Of a stretch of DNA of 64,000 nucleotides, positions 25,970-35,287 are shown one piece after another. The position numbers were made by a program, and so were the translations under genes. The notes under the pieces were generated by a model. The model searched no databases, was not told the DNA's origin, and saw nothing but the letters and a program-made list of their open reading frames with translations. Where the stretch lies: NCBI RefSeq assembly GCF_003026105.1, contig NZ_PYNW01000004.1, positions 124,001-188,000 on the forward strand. Reading direction: 5' to 3'. Position 1 is the first letter of the stretch; every line of letters starts with the position of its first letter. The stretch is from Photobacterium sp. GB-56 (GTDB taxonomy: Bacteria; Pseudomonadota; Gammaproteobacteria; Enterobacterales; Vibrionaceae).

Positions 25970-26740
25970 TCAATTAGCGCAAACTGAGCAAGTGGGTTGT
26001 TTCATTAACTTCATTTCTCGCCAGCTCATTGTGAGCGCATCTAGCATGAGCAGTTTACCTGTTAATGGTGTCCCCATGTTGGCAACCACTTTGATTGCTT
26101 CCATCGCTTGAACTGCACCAACGATGCCGACAACGGGCGACATAATGCCTGCTTCAACACAGCTTAATGTTTGTTGACCAAATAGGGCGCTTAAACACTG
26201 ATAACACGGCTCGTTATCTTGGTACGTGTAAACACTGAGCTGACCTTCCATACGAATTGCTGCGCCGGAGATAAGCGGCGTTTTGGTTCTAAAGCATAGG
26301 CGGTTAAGTTGATTACGAGTATCAACGTTATCGCTACAATCTAAAACAATGTCGTGGCTTTCTATGAGTGGTAGTAACGCTTCATCGGTTAAGCGTTTGG
26401 CTATGGTCTCTACCGTAAGATATGGGTTAATACGACATAACGCTTCTTTTGCAGAATCGACCTTTAATAGGCCAACCGTAGCATCATGGTGTAACACTTG
26501 ACGCTGAAGGTTAGAAACTTCAACCTTATCATCATCAATCAGGGTTAGTTTACCCACACCAGCAGCGGCTAAATATTGCGTAGAAGCACAGCCTAAGCCT
26601 CCAGCACCAAGGATAAGCATAGAAGAAGACTTTAATGCTTCTTGCCCTTCAAAATCAAACTGACGCAAAATGATTTGGCGGTTATACCGCAGCATTTCAT
26701 CATCTGTCAGTTCAACGTTATTTGTGTTTTCTGTTGTCAT
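25970..26740 (-). CDS. moeB: Molybdopterin-synthase adenylyltransferase
   Basis: MoeB adenylates the C-terminal glycine of MoaD with ATP so that it can receive sulfur for molybdopterin. The 256-residue protein shows the nucleotide loop ILGAGGLGCASTQYLAAAGVG near residue 44, the DDDKVEVSNLQRQ block, and two zinc CxxC pairs (CYQC and CSVC), the latter at the C-terminus. The gene follows moeA by 16 bases on the same strand, so they form a moeA-moeB operon as in E. coli. Confidence 0.95.
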   Translation of the reverse strand: MTTENTNNVELTDDEMLRYNRQIILRQFDFEGQEALKSSSMLILGAGGLGCASTQYLAAAGVGKLTLIDDDKVEVSNLQRQVLHHDATVGLLKVDSAKEALCRINPYLTVETIAKRLTDEALLPLIESHDIVLDCSDNVDTRNQLNRLCFRTKTPLISGAAIRMEGQLSVYTYQDNEPCYQCLSALFGQQTLSCVEAGIMSPVVGIVGAVQAMEAIKVVANMGTPLTGKLLMLDALTMSWREMKLMKQPTCSVCAN

Positions 26741-26756
26741 TAGAAATACCGTTTGC

Positions 26757-28004
26757 TTAGTACAAGGTGTGGTTGAAGATTTCGATAGTCACATCTTCAC
26801 CCGCTTGAACACGACCACGATCTTGCTCTAGTACCACAAAGCAGTTAGCAAGGTGCATTGAACTAAAGGCACCAGAGCCTTGATTGCCTGTTGTTGCTAC
26901 TTCTAATTGACCTTCAACGTTAATGCTGTAAATACCACGTTGGAAATCGGTACGACCAGGGCGTTTTTTAAACATTGTTGTCGCTTTTGCTTTTACACGA
27001 ACAGGCGGTTGGTATTGGCTGTTACCTGCTAGTTTCGCCAGCATAGGTTGTACTAGTTGGTATAAAGTCAGCATTGCTGATACTGGGTTGCCCGGTAGGC
27101 CACAGAACCAAGCATTATTGATTTTACCAAACGCGAAAGGTTTACCCGGTTTCATGGCGATTTTCCAAAAACCGATTTGGCCTTCTTGATCCAAAATATC
27201 TTTGGTGTAATCCGCTTCACCGACACTAACGCCACCTGATGTGATTAATACGTCGGCTTCTGTTGAGCCTTTTAAAAATGCGTCACGCAGTTTTTCAGGG
27301 CAGTCCGGAATAATGCCTAAATCTAACACTTCACAACCAAATTTTTTTAGTAGAGCGCGAATACCGTAGCGATTGCTGTCGTAGATTTGACCAGCTTCTA
27401 GTGTTTCGCCTACTGGACGTAATTCGTCACCAGTAGAAAAGAAAGCCACTTTCGGGCGGTGGTACGTTTCAAGCTCTGCAATACCAAGTGATGCAAGTAA
27501 AGGCATTTCACGCGCAGTTAAACGTGTACCTGTTACTAGCACAGTTTCACCAAGGCTTACGTCATCACCAATTGGGCGCACGTTATCGTTCGCTTTTGGC
27601 TTGATATTAAAAGTGATGTTCTCACCATCAACAGACGTTTCCTCTTGCATAATCACGGTATCTGTACCGGCAGGCATTTCAGCACCCGTCATAATACGGA
27701 TACATTGACCTTGCTGACATTTACCTTCAAATGGAACACCAGCGAAAGATTTACCCGCTAAAATCAATGTATCTGTATTTGCTAAGTCTTCAGCACGAAG
27801 CGCGTAACCATCCATTGCCGAGTTCGCAAATGGTGGTACGTTGATAGGCGAAAGAATATCTTGCGCTAGCACTAATCCCATTGCATCGGCTAATGCTACC
27901 GTTGATGTTGTAGTTGTAGAGGAAACTTGCTCAAGAATATTTTCAATGGCAGTTTCAACGGGCATAAGGCCTGGTACGTCGCAGCATCCCATAATGGTAT
28001 CCAT
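26757..28004 (-). CDS. moeA: Molybdopterin molybdenumtransferase
   Basis: MoeA inserts molybdate into adenylated molybdopterin. The 415-residue protein starts at ATG 28004 with AACGAG upstream (MGCCDVPG at 27992 is an alternative). Visible marks are PPFANSAMDGYALR, IMTGAEMPAGTDTVIMQEE, FFSTGDELRPVGETL, SGGVSVGEADYTKDIL, MKPGKPFAFG and LPGNPVSAMLT. All are typical of domains 3 and 1-2 in order. It heads the moeA-moeB operon and is divergent from folE. Confidence 0.95.
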   Translation of the reverse strand: MDTIMGCCDVPGLMPVETAIENILEQVSSTTTTSTVALADAMGLVLAQDILSPINVPPFANSAMDGYALRAEDLANTDTLILAGKSFAGVPFEGKCQQGQCIRIMTGAEMPAGTDTVIMQEETSVDGENITFNIKPKANDNVRPIGDDVSLGETVLVTGTRLTAREMPLLASLGIAELETYHRPKVAFFSTGDELRPVGETLEAGQIYDSNRYGIRALLKKFGCEVLDLGIIPDCPEKLRDAFLKGSTEADVLITSGGVSVGEADYTKDILDQEGQIGFWKIAMKPGKPFAFGKINNAWFCGLPGNPVSAMLTLYQLVQPMLAKLAGNSQYQPPVRVKAKATTMFKKRPGRTDFQRGIYSINVEGQLEVATTGNQGSGAFSSMHLANCFVVLEQDRGRVQAGEDVTIEIFNHTLY

Positions 28005-28099
28005 CTCGTTATTGTTTAATTTGAATCATAGTGGCTTTGAAGCAAGAGCATCAGTAAAATGATAAATATTAATAGCCCTTCAAACCACGTAGTAAATCG

Positions 28100-28298
28100 C
28101 TTAATTATGATTTTACCCTTTATTGTTAAGGGCTGTAAGGGATTGATTATGCCAAAATTAGGCCAATTGGACTAATCCCTAATAAATGGGAGGTGTAATT
28201 ATTTTCATTTGGAGGTATTCTGCGTATGTTTTTAGCGCTGGCGAGCGAAAACAGGCTTGTTTTATTGCATTTCAGCCTGTGCCAGTTGGAGGAAAAGA
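28100..28298 (+). promoter_or_regulatory. Structured leader of folE
   Basis: Two hairpins precede folE. AGGGATT (28138-28144) pairs with AATCCCT (28174-28180). Closer to the gene, CTGGC and ACAGGCT pair with AGCCTGT and GCCAG (28238-28283), and this stem ends directly before the ribosome-binding site GGAGGAAAAG. Such folding could control translation. No known riboswitch family was recognised. Confidence 0.5.
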
Positions 28299-28952
28299 AT
28301 GACAGCATTAAGTGAATCTGCAGTACTAGTTCGTGATGCATTAGCAGCCCGTGGTCTTGAAACCCCAATGGTTGAACAAGATGTTAGCCGCGAAGAGAAA
28401 AAAGAAAAGATTGAATACCACATGCGTGAGATCTTATCGTTACTCGCGCTAGATCTGACTGATGATAGCTTGGTTGAAACCCCACACCGCATTGCGAAAA
28501 TGTACGTTGATGAAGTGTTTTCAGGTTTAGACTATGCCAATTTCCCTAAAATCACCGTCATTGAAAATAAAATGAAGTGTGATGAAATGGTGCGAGTTAA
28601 AGACATCACGTTAACCAGTACGTGTGAGCACCATTTAGTAACGATTGATGGTAAAGCGACGGTTGCTTATATTCCTCGTGGGAAAATTATTGGTTTATCC
28701 AAAATTAACCGTATTGTTCGTTTCTTTGCTCAGCGCCCACAAGTTCAAGAGCGTTTAACACAACAAGTGTTAGTCGCACTTCAAACATTATTAGAAAGTG
28801 ATGATGTCGCAGTTACGATTGATGCAACGCATTATTGCGTAAAAGCGCGTGGTGTTATGGATGCAACCAGTGTAACCACAACCACAGCGCTTGGTGGTAT
28901 TTTTAAGAAAAATTCAGCGACACGTGCAGAGTTCTTAAACGGTATTCGATAA
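28299..28952 (+). CDS. folE: GTP cyclohydrolase I
   Basis: The enzyme turns GTP into dihydroneopterin triphosphate, the first step of folate synthesis. I chose ATG 28299 with GGAGG 8 bases upstream, giving 217 residues; an upstream TTG at 28257 is inside the leader hairpin. The zinc site is in [15 protein letters not shown], followed by [21 protein letters not shown] and [12 protein letters not shown]; the second zinc cysteine is in [13 protein letters not shown]. Length matches the E. coli enzyme. Confidence 0.95.
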   Translation: MTALSESAVLVRDALAARGLETPMVEQDVSREEKKEKIEYHMREILSLLALDLTDDSLVETPHRIAKMYVDEVFSGLDYANFPKITVIENKMKCDEMVRVKDITLTSTCEHHLVTIDGKATVAYIPRGKIIGLSKINRIVRFFAQRPQVQERLTQQVLVALQTLLESDDVAVTIDATHYCVKARGVMDATSVTTTTALGGIFKKNSATRAEFLNGIR

Positions 28953-29017
28953 ATAATAGTTTACGCTATTGTTGAAATTTAAAACAAAAACAACGTGCGC
29001 TATTAATAAATGAACAG

Positions 29018-29052
29018 AAATGCTAGTCCTTTATTGACTAGCATTTTTTTTA
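29018..29052 (+). terminator. Terminator after folE
   Basis: AAATGCTAGTC pairs with GACTAGCATTT across a 7-base loop, followed by T8. Confidence 0.92.
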
Positions 29053-29103
29053 TCTCATACTGCTGAATTATCGATTTTCTGGCTTATATATTAAAGGTCG
29101 CAG

Positions 29104-30051
29104 ATGGATTTAATTAAACTTTCTCGTATAAGTATGAAACACTTAATTACCTTGCACGTAATGCTAGATACGCTAAGTGTTACGGCATGTGCAGAGCGAT
29201 TATGTGTAAGCCCTTCTTCCGTTAGTAAAACACTCAGCCAATTACGTGACAATCTCAATGACGAACTCTTTTATCGTCATGGTAATAAGCTAATTTCTAC
29301 TCCTTTAGCTCGTAGGCTAGGCCCTACGGTTCACCAAATGATCAGTGATATGAATCAGATCATGACCAAAGAAGCGTTTCAGCCAGAAGAGTATGAAGGG
29401 AGTTTTTCACTTGCGATGCGGGAAAGTACTTTTGAATTAATCGCCGGTGGTCTTTATGCCCATGTTCTAAAAAAAGCGCCGAATGTCCGTTTTGATATTT
29501 GGTCGAAAGACAGCATTGGTTTTGATGGTTTAACCAAAGGCATATTGGATTTTGTGATTTTGCCACACGATCTTAGCCAGCCACCATTGATGCAAAATAA
29601 CTTAGTATGGCAGACCTTGTTTACCGATGAGATGGTTTGCTTAATGGCGCATGATCATCCTCTTGCCGATAAAGAGCTGACAATAGAAAATTATTTAAAT
29701 TGTGGTCATATTGGTATTTTGGATAGTGATTTAAGTGTGCCATTTTTTGAGATGCAATTAACGCAACAGCATCATAAAAGAAAAGTGGTGGTGAATGTCG
29801 CAGACTTTGGTGGTGCAGCGACGATGTGTCATAACAGTAATTTGTTATTTACCTGCTCTAAACGTTGGGCAAGTACGGCATTACAGTCTAAAGCACTTGT
29901 TGAAAAGCCGTTACCGTTTAATTATGGCAAGGTTGCTTATAGTTTGGTGTGGCATCAACCGAGCATGAATGATCCTGCTCTTCGTTGGTTACATCAGCAA
30001 ATTTTAATTCTTTGTGGCGTTGAAGATAAAACAGCAGAGATTGATTTATAA
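29104..30051 (+). CDS. LysR-family transcriptional regulator
   Basis: The 315-residue protein has the LysR helix-turn-helix at residues 20-45 (LSVTACAERLCVSPSSVSKTLSQLRD) broken by nothing, then the linker helix and a two-lobed effector domain (from about residue 95). Residues LVWQTLFTDEMVCLMAHDHPLAD mark the effector-domain hinge. The targets are unknown. The nearest divergent partner is missing: the next gene, yjjW, is convergent, so it does not follow the usual LysR layout. Confidence 0.88.
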   Translation: MDLIKLSRISMKHLITLHVMLDTLSVTACAERLCVSPSSVSKTLSQLRDNLNDELFYRHGNKLISTPLARRLGPTVHQMISDMNQIMTKEAFQPEEYEGSFSLAMRESTFELIAGGLYAHVLKKAPNVRFDIWSKDSIGFDGLTKGILDFVILPHDLSQPPLMQNNLVWQTLFTDEMVCLMAHDHPLADKELTIENYLNCGHIGILDSDLSVPFFEMQLTQQHHKRKVVVNVADFGGAATMCHNSNLLFTCSKRWASTALQSKALVEKPLPFNYGKVAYSLVWHQPSMNDPALRWLHQQILILCGVEDKTAEIDL

Positions 30052-30103
30052 AGTCTCACTTCAAAAGATACGTTAAGAAGTGAGGATCTAAAGAAAACGA
30101 AAC

Positions 30104-30154
30104 TCCGACTGCTGAACGACTTAATTAATTATGTCGCTATGATCAGCAGACGGA
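30104..30154. terminator. Long hairpin between lysR gene and yjjW
   Basis: TCCGACTGCTGA and TCAGCAGACGGA pair with one mismatch, and CGAC/GTCG adds an inner stem. It lies between convergent genes. T tracts are weak on both sides, so it may act as a boundary hairpin rather than a classic terminator. Confidence 0.55.
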
Positions 30155-30171
30155 ATATCTAAATTTTTGAT

Positions 30172-31044
30172 TTAATAAATAGCAGGAGTCAGTAAGTTTT
30201 TCACGCCACGCTCTGATAGTCCGTTAGCTAATTGATTAATCTCTTCTTGGTTACACTCATCCCAGTTGAGTGCATCACCTACCACACCATGATGCCTGAA
30301 AGCATTGAGCTTTATTTTCACACTGCTTGAAAAGGGACGTAAGTAATACGCTACTTTTTCTATCTGCTCCATAAAATCGGTATTATTAGGAATATGCAGA
30401 AGTCTTATTTCGTGTAATTTGTTTTGAGCATGAAGAAAATTCATCGTTTCAAAAACGCGGTGGTTACTTCTGTTGGTTAACCATTTATGCGTTTCATCGT
30501 GCCATGCTTTTAAGTCAATCATCGCACCATCAAGGTAGGGGGTAAGGTGTTTCCAACCCGTTACGCTTAAACTGCCATTACTGTCTATCATGCATGTTAA
30601 ATGTTTCAGTGAAGCCGTCGTTTTTATTAAACGAAATAGCGAAATAATAAAAGGTAAATTAAGTGATGCCTCGCCACCAGAAACGGTAATACCATTAATA
30701 AATAACCTATTTTCATGAATTTTTTCAATTAATTCAGAAACTGACATCGTTATGGTTTTAGGGCTCGCTTGTCGAGGGCAAGCCTCAATACACTTATCAC
30801 ATTCAGTGCATAATGCTTGATTCCATGCCACTTTAGTTTTTTCACTTTTCGTATGAATTGTTTGTAATGCTTGTGTTGGGCATTGCTTAACACAGTCTGC
30901 ACAATGGTTACAAAGACCGATGGTTTGTGGGTTATGGCAATTTTTGCAGTTGTAGTTACATCCTTGAAAAAAAATCACCATTCGGTTGCCGGGTCCATCA
31001 ACGCACGAAAAATTAAGTATCTTACTAATAGTGGCTGAAATCAT
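30172..31044 (-). CDS. yjjW: Glycyl-radical-enzyme activase, YjjW family
   Basis: The 290-residue radical-SAM protein uses SAM and a 4Fe-4S cluster to place a glycyl radical on its partner. The SAM cluster motif is GCNYNCKNCHN near residue 28. Two extra ferredoxin-type motifs follow, CNHCADCVKQCP and CTECDKCIEACP, as in YjjW. The later block ITVSGGEASL is the usual GGE motif. The partner gene yjjI lies 14 bases upstream on the same strand, so the pair forms an operon. Confidence 0.92.
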   Translation of the reverse strand: MISATISKILNFSCVDGPGNRMVIFFQGCNYNCKNCHNPQTIGLCNHCADCVKQCPTQALQTIHTKSEKTKVAWNQALCTECDKCIEACPRQASPKTITMSVSELIEKIHENRLFINGITVSGGEASLNLPFIISLFRLIKTTASLKHLTCMIDSNGSLSVTGWKHLTPYLDGAMIDLKAWHDETHKWLTNRSNHRVFETMNFLHAQNKLHEIRLLHIPNNTDFMEQIEKVAYYLRPFSSSVKIKLNAFRHHGVVGDALNWDECNQEEINQLANGLSERGVKNLLTPAIY

Positions 31045-31058
31045 TTACTTGTTAACTC

Positions 31059-32603
31059 TTAATTCTCAATAGAGAGATGTGAATAATGAGGTGTTTGCTC
31101 GTGACTTAACACACGAGGTAGACGTTTTAAAATGTCGGTTTGTTCGCTGGCTTCTGAGCCTAACCACGTTGTATTGGTACGTGAACCGGCCTCTTTGAAT
31201 TTAGCAACATCAGATAGCTTAATCATATAGCCCGTTACTCGAACAAGATCGTTTGAGTGAACGTTTACGGTAAACTCACGAAACCCCATATTTAATGCGC
31301 CTTTACATAAGGTAACCATGGCGAGTGGATTTTGTTTGATTGTTTCATCAATGGTTAAAATATCGCTGATACCTGATAGGTAATACTGATGATGTGCAGC
31401 CAGCGCTTTAATGTGCAAAACAGGATCAGGCTCTGTACCATAAGGAATACGGATCCCTGGTGTTACGTTTTGATCGCTGCTAATACCACCTTGCGAGTGC
31501 AATAGTGCTCGCTGGTTATAACCATATTTCACTGGTGTATTCGTGACAATGTCACTTAATAGTTGAGTGATAGATAATGCTAATGCATTGGCTGAATCAC
31601 TGTGGCCATATTTTTCTGTTGAGCCTGATTTCTCCAATAATAAATTGACTGCTTCTGCCATACCATAGATACCAAACATTGGGGCAAAACGGTTTTCATC
31701 AATCAATTGTTCTTGTACTAAAAAGCTAGTAAAGAAGTTTGATTCTTCATGAAGAAATGCTGAACGCGCTTCAATAAGTCCGAAAGTCATTTGGCAATAA
31801 TGCGGTAGCACTTGGTTGATGAAGTTATCTACATCTGTTGCTTTTTCTGCCGCCGCTTTTAAGTTTAAGCGTACAAGTGTATTTGCGCCGCCTGCTAACG
31901 GTAGTGAGTTGTAGCAACTAACAATACCAAAGCCTTGTTTACCAAATGTATCTTTAAACATTGGGTAGTTGGCAATATGGGGTTTACTGCATTCACAAAT
32001 ATTTTGGCAAGCTTGTTCGAGTAAAGATATTGGTGATACTTCAGCGTCGTACATAAAAGTGAGATTAGGCGCGACTTGCTTAAGCTCTGCATCAATTTTT
32101 AAAATAGTACGGCAAATAATGTTATCAGTTGGACCAATATTGGCATGCATAAACGCATCGGGTAGGGTGCGGTCGAGCATAATCCAAAAACGCTTTAGCT
32201 TGTTGTAAATATCAGTTTCAGATTCACTATTTACAAACGGTAACAATAAATCATCAAGTTGACCGATATAAACAGGATAGTTAGTTACAGACGGTACGTG
32301 ATGATAAATAATGGTGAGCGCATTGAGCGCGTCATCCAGATTTTTTGCGGGCTCTAGCTCTAAATAGCTTGAACCATTCTGTAAGTATTTAGCATAGTCG
32401 GGCAGTATGTAGCGAGGCTTAAAAGGCGCATTACCTTCGAACATATCACAGATAATTCCTTCATTTTTTGCTTCTAAAATTTCGTCACTTACTGGCATAT
32501 AGTCTACAATTGCTTCAGCTTCGAGAGAGAGAAACAATGTTTTTTGTTTCGGGCTTAATGTAGAAGAAGAAATAATCTGTTTTATTTTGGAATGTAATGA
32601 CAT
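31059..32603 (-). CDS. yjjI: Glycyl-radical enzyme, YjjI family
   Basis: The 514-residue protein is a YjjI-type (DUF3029) glycyl-radical enzyme. The radical glycine is probably Gly458 in VRVTGYMIKL, near the C-terminus as expected. The substrate of YjjI is not established. The ACQNICECSKPH region (about residues 205-216) and the SCYNSLPLAGGANTLVRLNL block are conserved-looking. Oxygen-sensitive function implies use under anaerobic conditions. It is followed by its activase gene. Confidence 0.9.
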   Translation of the reverse strand: MSLHSKIKQIISSSTLSPKQKTLFLSLEAEAIVDYMPVSDEILEAKNEGIICDMFEGNAPFKPRYILPDYAKYLQNGSSYLELEPAKNLDDALNALTIIYHHVPSVTNYPVYIGQLDDLLLPFVNSESETDIYNKLKRFWIMLDRTLPDAFMHANIGPTDNIICRTILKIDAELKQVAPNLTFMYDAEVSPISLLEQACQNICECSKPHIANYPMFKDTFGKQGFGIVSCYNSLPLAGGANTLVRLNLKAAAEKATDVDNFINQVLPHYCQMTFGLIEARSAFLHEESNFFTSFLVQEQLIDENRFAPMFGIYGMAEAVNLLLEKSGSTEKYGHSDSANALALSITQLLSDIVTNTPVKYGYNQRALLHSQGGISSDQNVTPGIRIPYGTEPDPVLHIKALAAHHQYYLSGISDILTIDETIKQNPLAMVTLCKGALNMGFREFTVNVHSNDLVRVTGYMIKLSDVAKFKEAGSRTNTTWLGSEASEQTDILKRLPRVLSHEQTPHYSHLSIEN

Positions 32604-32686
32604 TGCAAGTACCGTGCATTGTTATAATTTAGTGGCACTTTAGATGAGATTAACAATTTCCAGAAGTGAAAAAGAATTAACGTATG

Positions 32687-32703
32687 TTTTCCAAAATGGA
32701 AAA
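32687..32703. promoter_or_regulatory. Palindrome TTTTCC-N5-GGAAAA upstream of yjjI
   Basis: A perfect 6-base inverted repeat with a 5-base spacer lies 84 bases upstream of the yjjI start and 23 bases before the small lipoprotein gene. It may be an operator for either divergent gene. It does not fit FNR (TTGAT-N4-ATCAA). Confidence 0.4.
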
Positions 32704-32725
32704 GCGAATGACATAAGGGATGAAT

Positions 32726-32983
32726 ATGAAAAAGTGGACAGTTTTATTCGCTGTTATCGGTTTGGGTATCGCATTAGTTGGGTGTAATAAAGAAGAGCAA
32801 AAACAACCAGAACAACCCAAAAAAGAAGCGGTTGGTATGGCGAATCCAGCTTCTGTTTACTGTGAGGAGCAGGGTGGGAAACTTGAAATTAAAAAAGAAG
32901 AAAAAGGTGAAGTGGGATATTGTCACTTAGCGGATGGTAAAGTTGTAGAAGAGTGGGCTTTCTATCGCGAAAACAATAAGTAG
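32726..32983 (+). CDS. DUF333 small lipoprotein
   Basis: The 85-residue product starts at ATG 32726 with AAGGG 7-8 bases upstream (an ATG at 32720 adds two residues). The signal ends in lipobox ALVGC. A charged linker rich in Glu/Lys/Gln/Pro leads to one DUF333 domain, MANPASVYCEEQGGKLEI then GYCHLADGKVVEEWAFYR, whose two cysteines likely pair. This family occurs in small secreted or outer-membrane-linked proteins; the role is unknown. Confidence 0.88.
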   Translation: MKKWTVLFAVIGLGIALVGCNKEEQKQPEQPKKEAVGMANPASVYCEEQGGKLEIKKEEKGEVGYCHLADGKVVEEWAFYRENNK

Positions 32984-33360
32984 CTTTATTTTTGAGCATA
33001 ATTGAGACGAACTCACTATAAAATGCCGATTAACTTGCGCTAATAGATATTTTAGATAAATGGTGTTTTTATGAACACCATTTCAAATAATGTTTTTTTT
33101 ATCTTTTAAATCAAGGTGATATTTGTATTAAATGTGTGATACTCAGTATAAAAAATCCTGTTAGGGTATATTTAACGTTTAAAGTTACGTTATTTGAATT
33201 GTATCGTGATTAAAAATTTGTCTAAATATACTGATATTGGCCTTTATACAGGTTATTTTGTTTGTGTGCCGTATGTAAGCGTTACATGGTTGTAAATGAA
33301 CGTTTAGTTATTTTAATACGGATATCTTTCTTCTTTTATTTGATAAGGATCGCTTTGAAG
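32984..33360 (+). promoter_or_regulatory. Gap before the L,D-transpeptidase gene
   Basis: A hairpin at 33058-33083 (AAATGGTGTT with AACACCATTT, then a T8 run 11 bases later) probably ends the DUF333 gene transcript. The remaining 270 bases are AT-rich and carry no clear ORF; the promoter of the next gene should be here. Confidence 0.5.
33058..33083 (+). terminator. Terminator-like hairpin after the DUF333 gene
   Basis: A 10-base stem (AAATGGTGTT / AACACCATTT) with a 6-base loop is followed by CAAATAATG and then T8. Confidence 0.6.
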
Positions 33361-35124
33361 ATGTTTAATTCTCAGCGTGTTGTCACTCAGTGTTTCAGCA
33401 AGCTTCTTGTTTTATCTTTGATTCTTCCGAGTAGTGCTTTTGCTATTGAATTAGCACACATTGCACCACATAACTATGTGAACATTACAGGGCCGGATAA
33501 AGATACTGTTGTGTTTCCTCCTGTAAATGATAGAGAAGCTCCTGCAACGAGTACAGGTAGTGTGGATTGGTCTTCTTTAAACAATCAAACAGTGTTTAGC
33601 ACCAAAACACTTTGTGCTGATTCGGTGAATAAGGTTTGTTTTAAGTCTCAAATAGAACAAGCGTATACTGAGAATAAGTTTTATCCTTTTTGGCAAAATA
33701 AAGCACTGCGAGATGAGTTTGAACTACAGTTAAAAGCCGTTGTAGATACAAAAATGCTACCGGGTTTATCCCAACGTCTTTCCGAACTGAATAAGCTTAA
33801 GAGTGAAAATAACGAGCAAGCTTATGACTTATTAGCGACTGATACCTATTATGTGTATCGCGCATTCCAAAACTACATTGCAACTCACCGTGATGTACTG
33901 TTCTTGTCTAAGCCTATTAACATGAGTAAGTCGATGAGCAAATATGCCGATGGCGTTAATGTTTATCCGATGACACTTGCGAGACTTGAGCAATTACGTC
34001 CTGGTTATATTGCATTTAAACCAACAATGGATGCGATTGCCAAATACCTGAATTTACCCGCGCATACTTTAACATCATCGAACTTTAAGCAGGTTTATCG
34101 CAAAGGGGCAACACTGCCTAACGGGCATGAGTTGATTAAAGTATTGTATACCCTTGGTGATATGGATCAGACAGATTACGACCGTTTATCACTTGAACAT
34201 CAGATCACCAATTCTGGTGCTGTTTTTGAAAGCTTAAAAGCATTCCAAAAACGTCATGGTTTAGCAAGTGATGGTATTATTGGTGAGGCAACTGTTCAGC
34301 AACTTGTTATGCCTTATGCGGATATTGCGCGTCGTTTAGCATTGAATACGCTACGTGTGGCTACCTTAAATAAGTATAATGAAAATCGTCCTCATATTTG
34401 GGTTAACATTCCTAACTATAAGTTAGAAGTGTTTGATAAAGGTAACATCGTATTTGAATCTAAAGTCATTGTCGGTCGTGATAGCCGTCCTACAAACTTA
34501 TTCTCATCGGCTATTACGACTATGGTTGTAAACCCATACTGGAACGTACCGATTACAATCAAGCAGCATGATGTTATCCCAAAAGTGAAGCACAATATTG
34601 ATTATTTAAAGCAGCATAATATGCAGATTTTAAATAGTTGGCGTGATCGTACTGTGATTTCACCAACGAGTATTGACTGGGCGACGGTGAATCCAAAAAC
34701 ATTTCCGCATGAGTTTCAGCAAGGTCCTGGTCCTCGTAATTCACTTGGTCGTGTTAAGTTCCTTATGCCAAATGATTACGCTATTTTCTTGCACGATACT
34801 CCTTCACGCGGATTGTTTAGCAAAACTAAGCGTGATTTAAGCTCTGGTTGTGTACGTGTTGAACGTGCTTATGATCTTGCTAATTATGTAATTGAGTACC
34901 AAAATCGTGGAAACATTCCAGAATTTAAACAAATGTTAGATGCGCAAAAGCAAAAAACCGTGAGTTTATCTAAGCGGATTGGTGTCGATTTTGTCTATCT
35001 CACGGCATGGGTTGATAATAATGGTAAAGTACAAATGCGTGAAGATATCTACGGTTATGACTCGCCAAGTGCAAATAAGATTAAAAATAAATTTATTACG
35101 ATGAAAGATTTTGTTAAAAATTAA
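33361..35124 (+). CDS. L,D-transpeptidase (YcbB/LdtD type)
   Basis: The enzyme makes 3-3 cross-links in peptidoglycan with a catalytic cysteine, bypassing beta-lactam-sensitive D,D-transpeptidases. I chose ATG 33361 (587 residues), because it starts a good signal peptide ending SSAFA; the frame is open 33 codons further upstream. An N-terminal scaffold domain precedes a peptidoglycan-binding unit (FQKRHGLASDGIIGEATVQQL near residues 295-315) and the YkuD catalytic domain with FLHDTPSRGLF and SSGCVRVERAYDLA, where Cys497 is the nucleophile. Domain order and length match LdtD. Monocistronic with its own terminator. Confidence 0.9.
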   Translation: MFNSQRVVTQCFSKLLVLSLILPSSAFAIELAHIAPHNYVNITGPDKDTVVFPPVNDREAPATSTGSVDWSSLNNQTVFSTKTLCADSVNKVCFKSQIEQAYTENKFYPFWQNKALRDEFELQLKAVVDTKMLPGLSQRLSELNKLKSENNEQAYDLLATDTYYVYRAFQNYIATHRDVLFLSKPINMSKSMSKYADGVNVYPMTLARLEQLRPGYIAFKPTMDAIAKYLNLPAHTLTSSNFKQVYRKGATLPNGHELIKVLYTLGDMDQTDYDRLSLEHQITNSGAVFESLKAFQKRHGLASDGIIGEATVQQLVMPYADIARRLALNTLRVATLNKYNENRPHIWVNIPNYKLEVFDKGNIVFESKVIVGRDSRPTNLFSSAITTMVVNPYWNVPITIKQHDVIPKVKHNIDYLKQHNMQILNSWRDRTVISPTSIDWATVNPKTFPHEFQQGPGPRNSLGRVKFLMPNDYAIFLHDTPSRGLFSKTKRDLSSGCVRVERAYDLANYVIEYQNRGNIPEFKQMLDAQKQKTVSLSKRIGVDFVYLTAWVDNNGKVQMREDIYGYDSPSANKIKNKFITMKDFVKN

Positions 35125-35140
35125 GTCGTAATTAAAGATA

Positions 35141-35169
35141 AAAACCAGCACTAGGTTGCTGGTTTTTTT
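35141..35169 (+). terminator. Terminator after the L,D-transpeptidase gene
   Basis: AAACCAGCA pairs with TGCTGGTTT across a 6-base loop, followed by T7. Confidence 0.92.
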
Positions 35170-35287
35170 ATACTTAAAATACGTGATACTCATCAGTTTG
35201 GGTAATGAAATCATGATAAATACTAGGTTAAGCGCACCATACTCGTTACTATAAGTGTGCCTGTAATCACTAATAAAGAAGGTTAAC

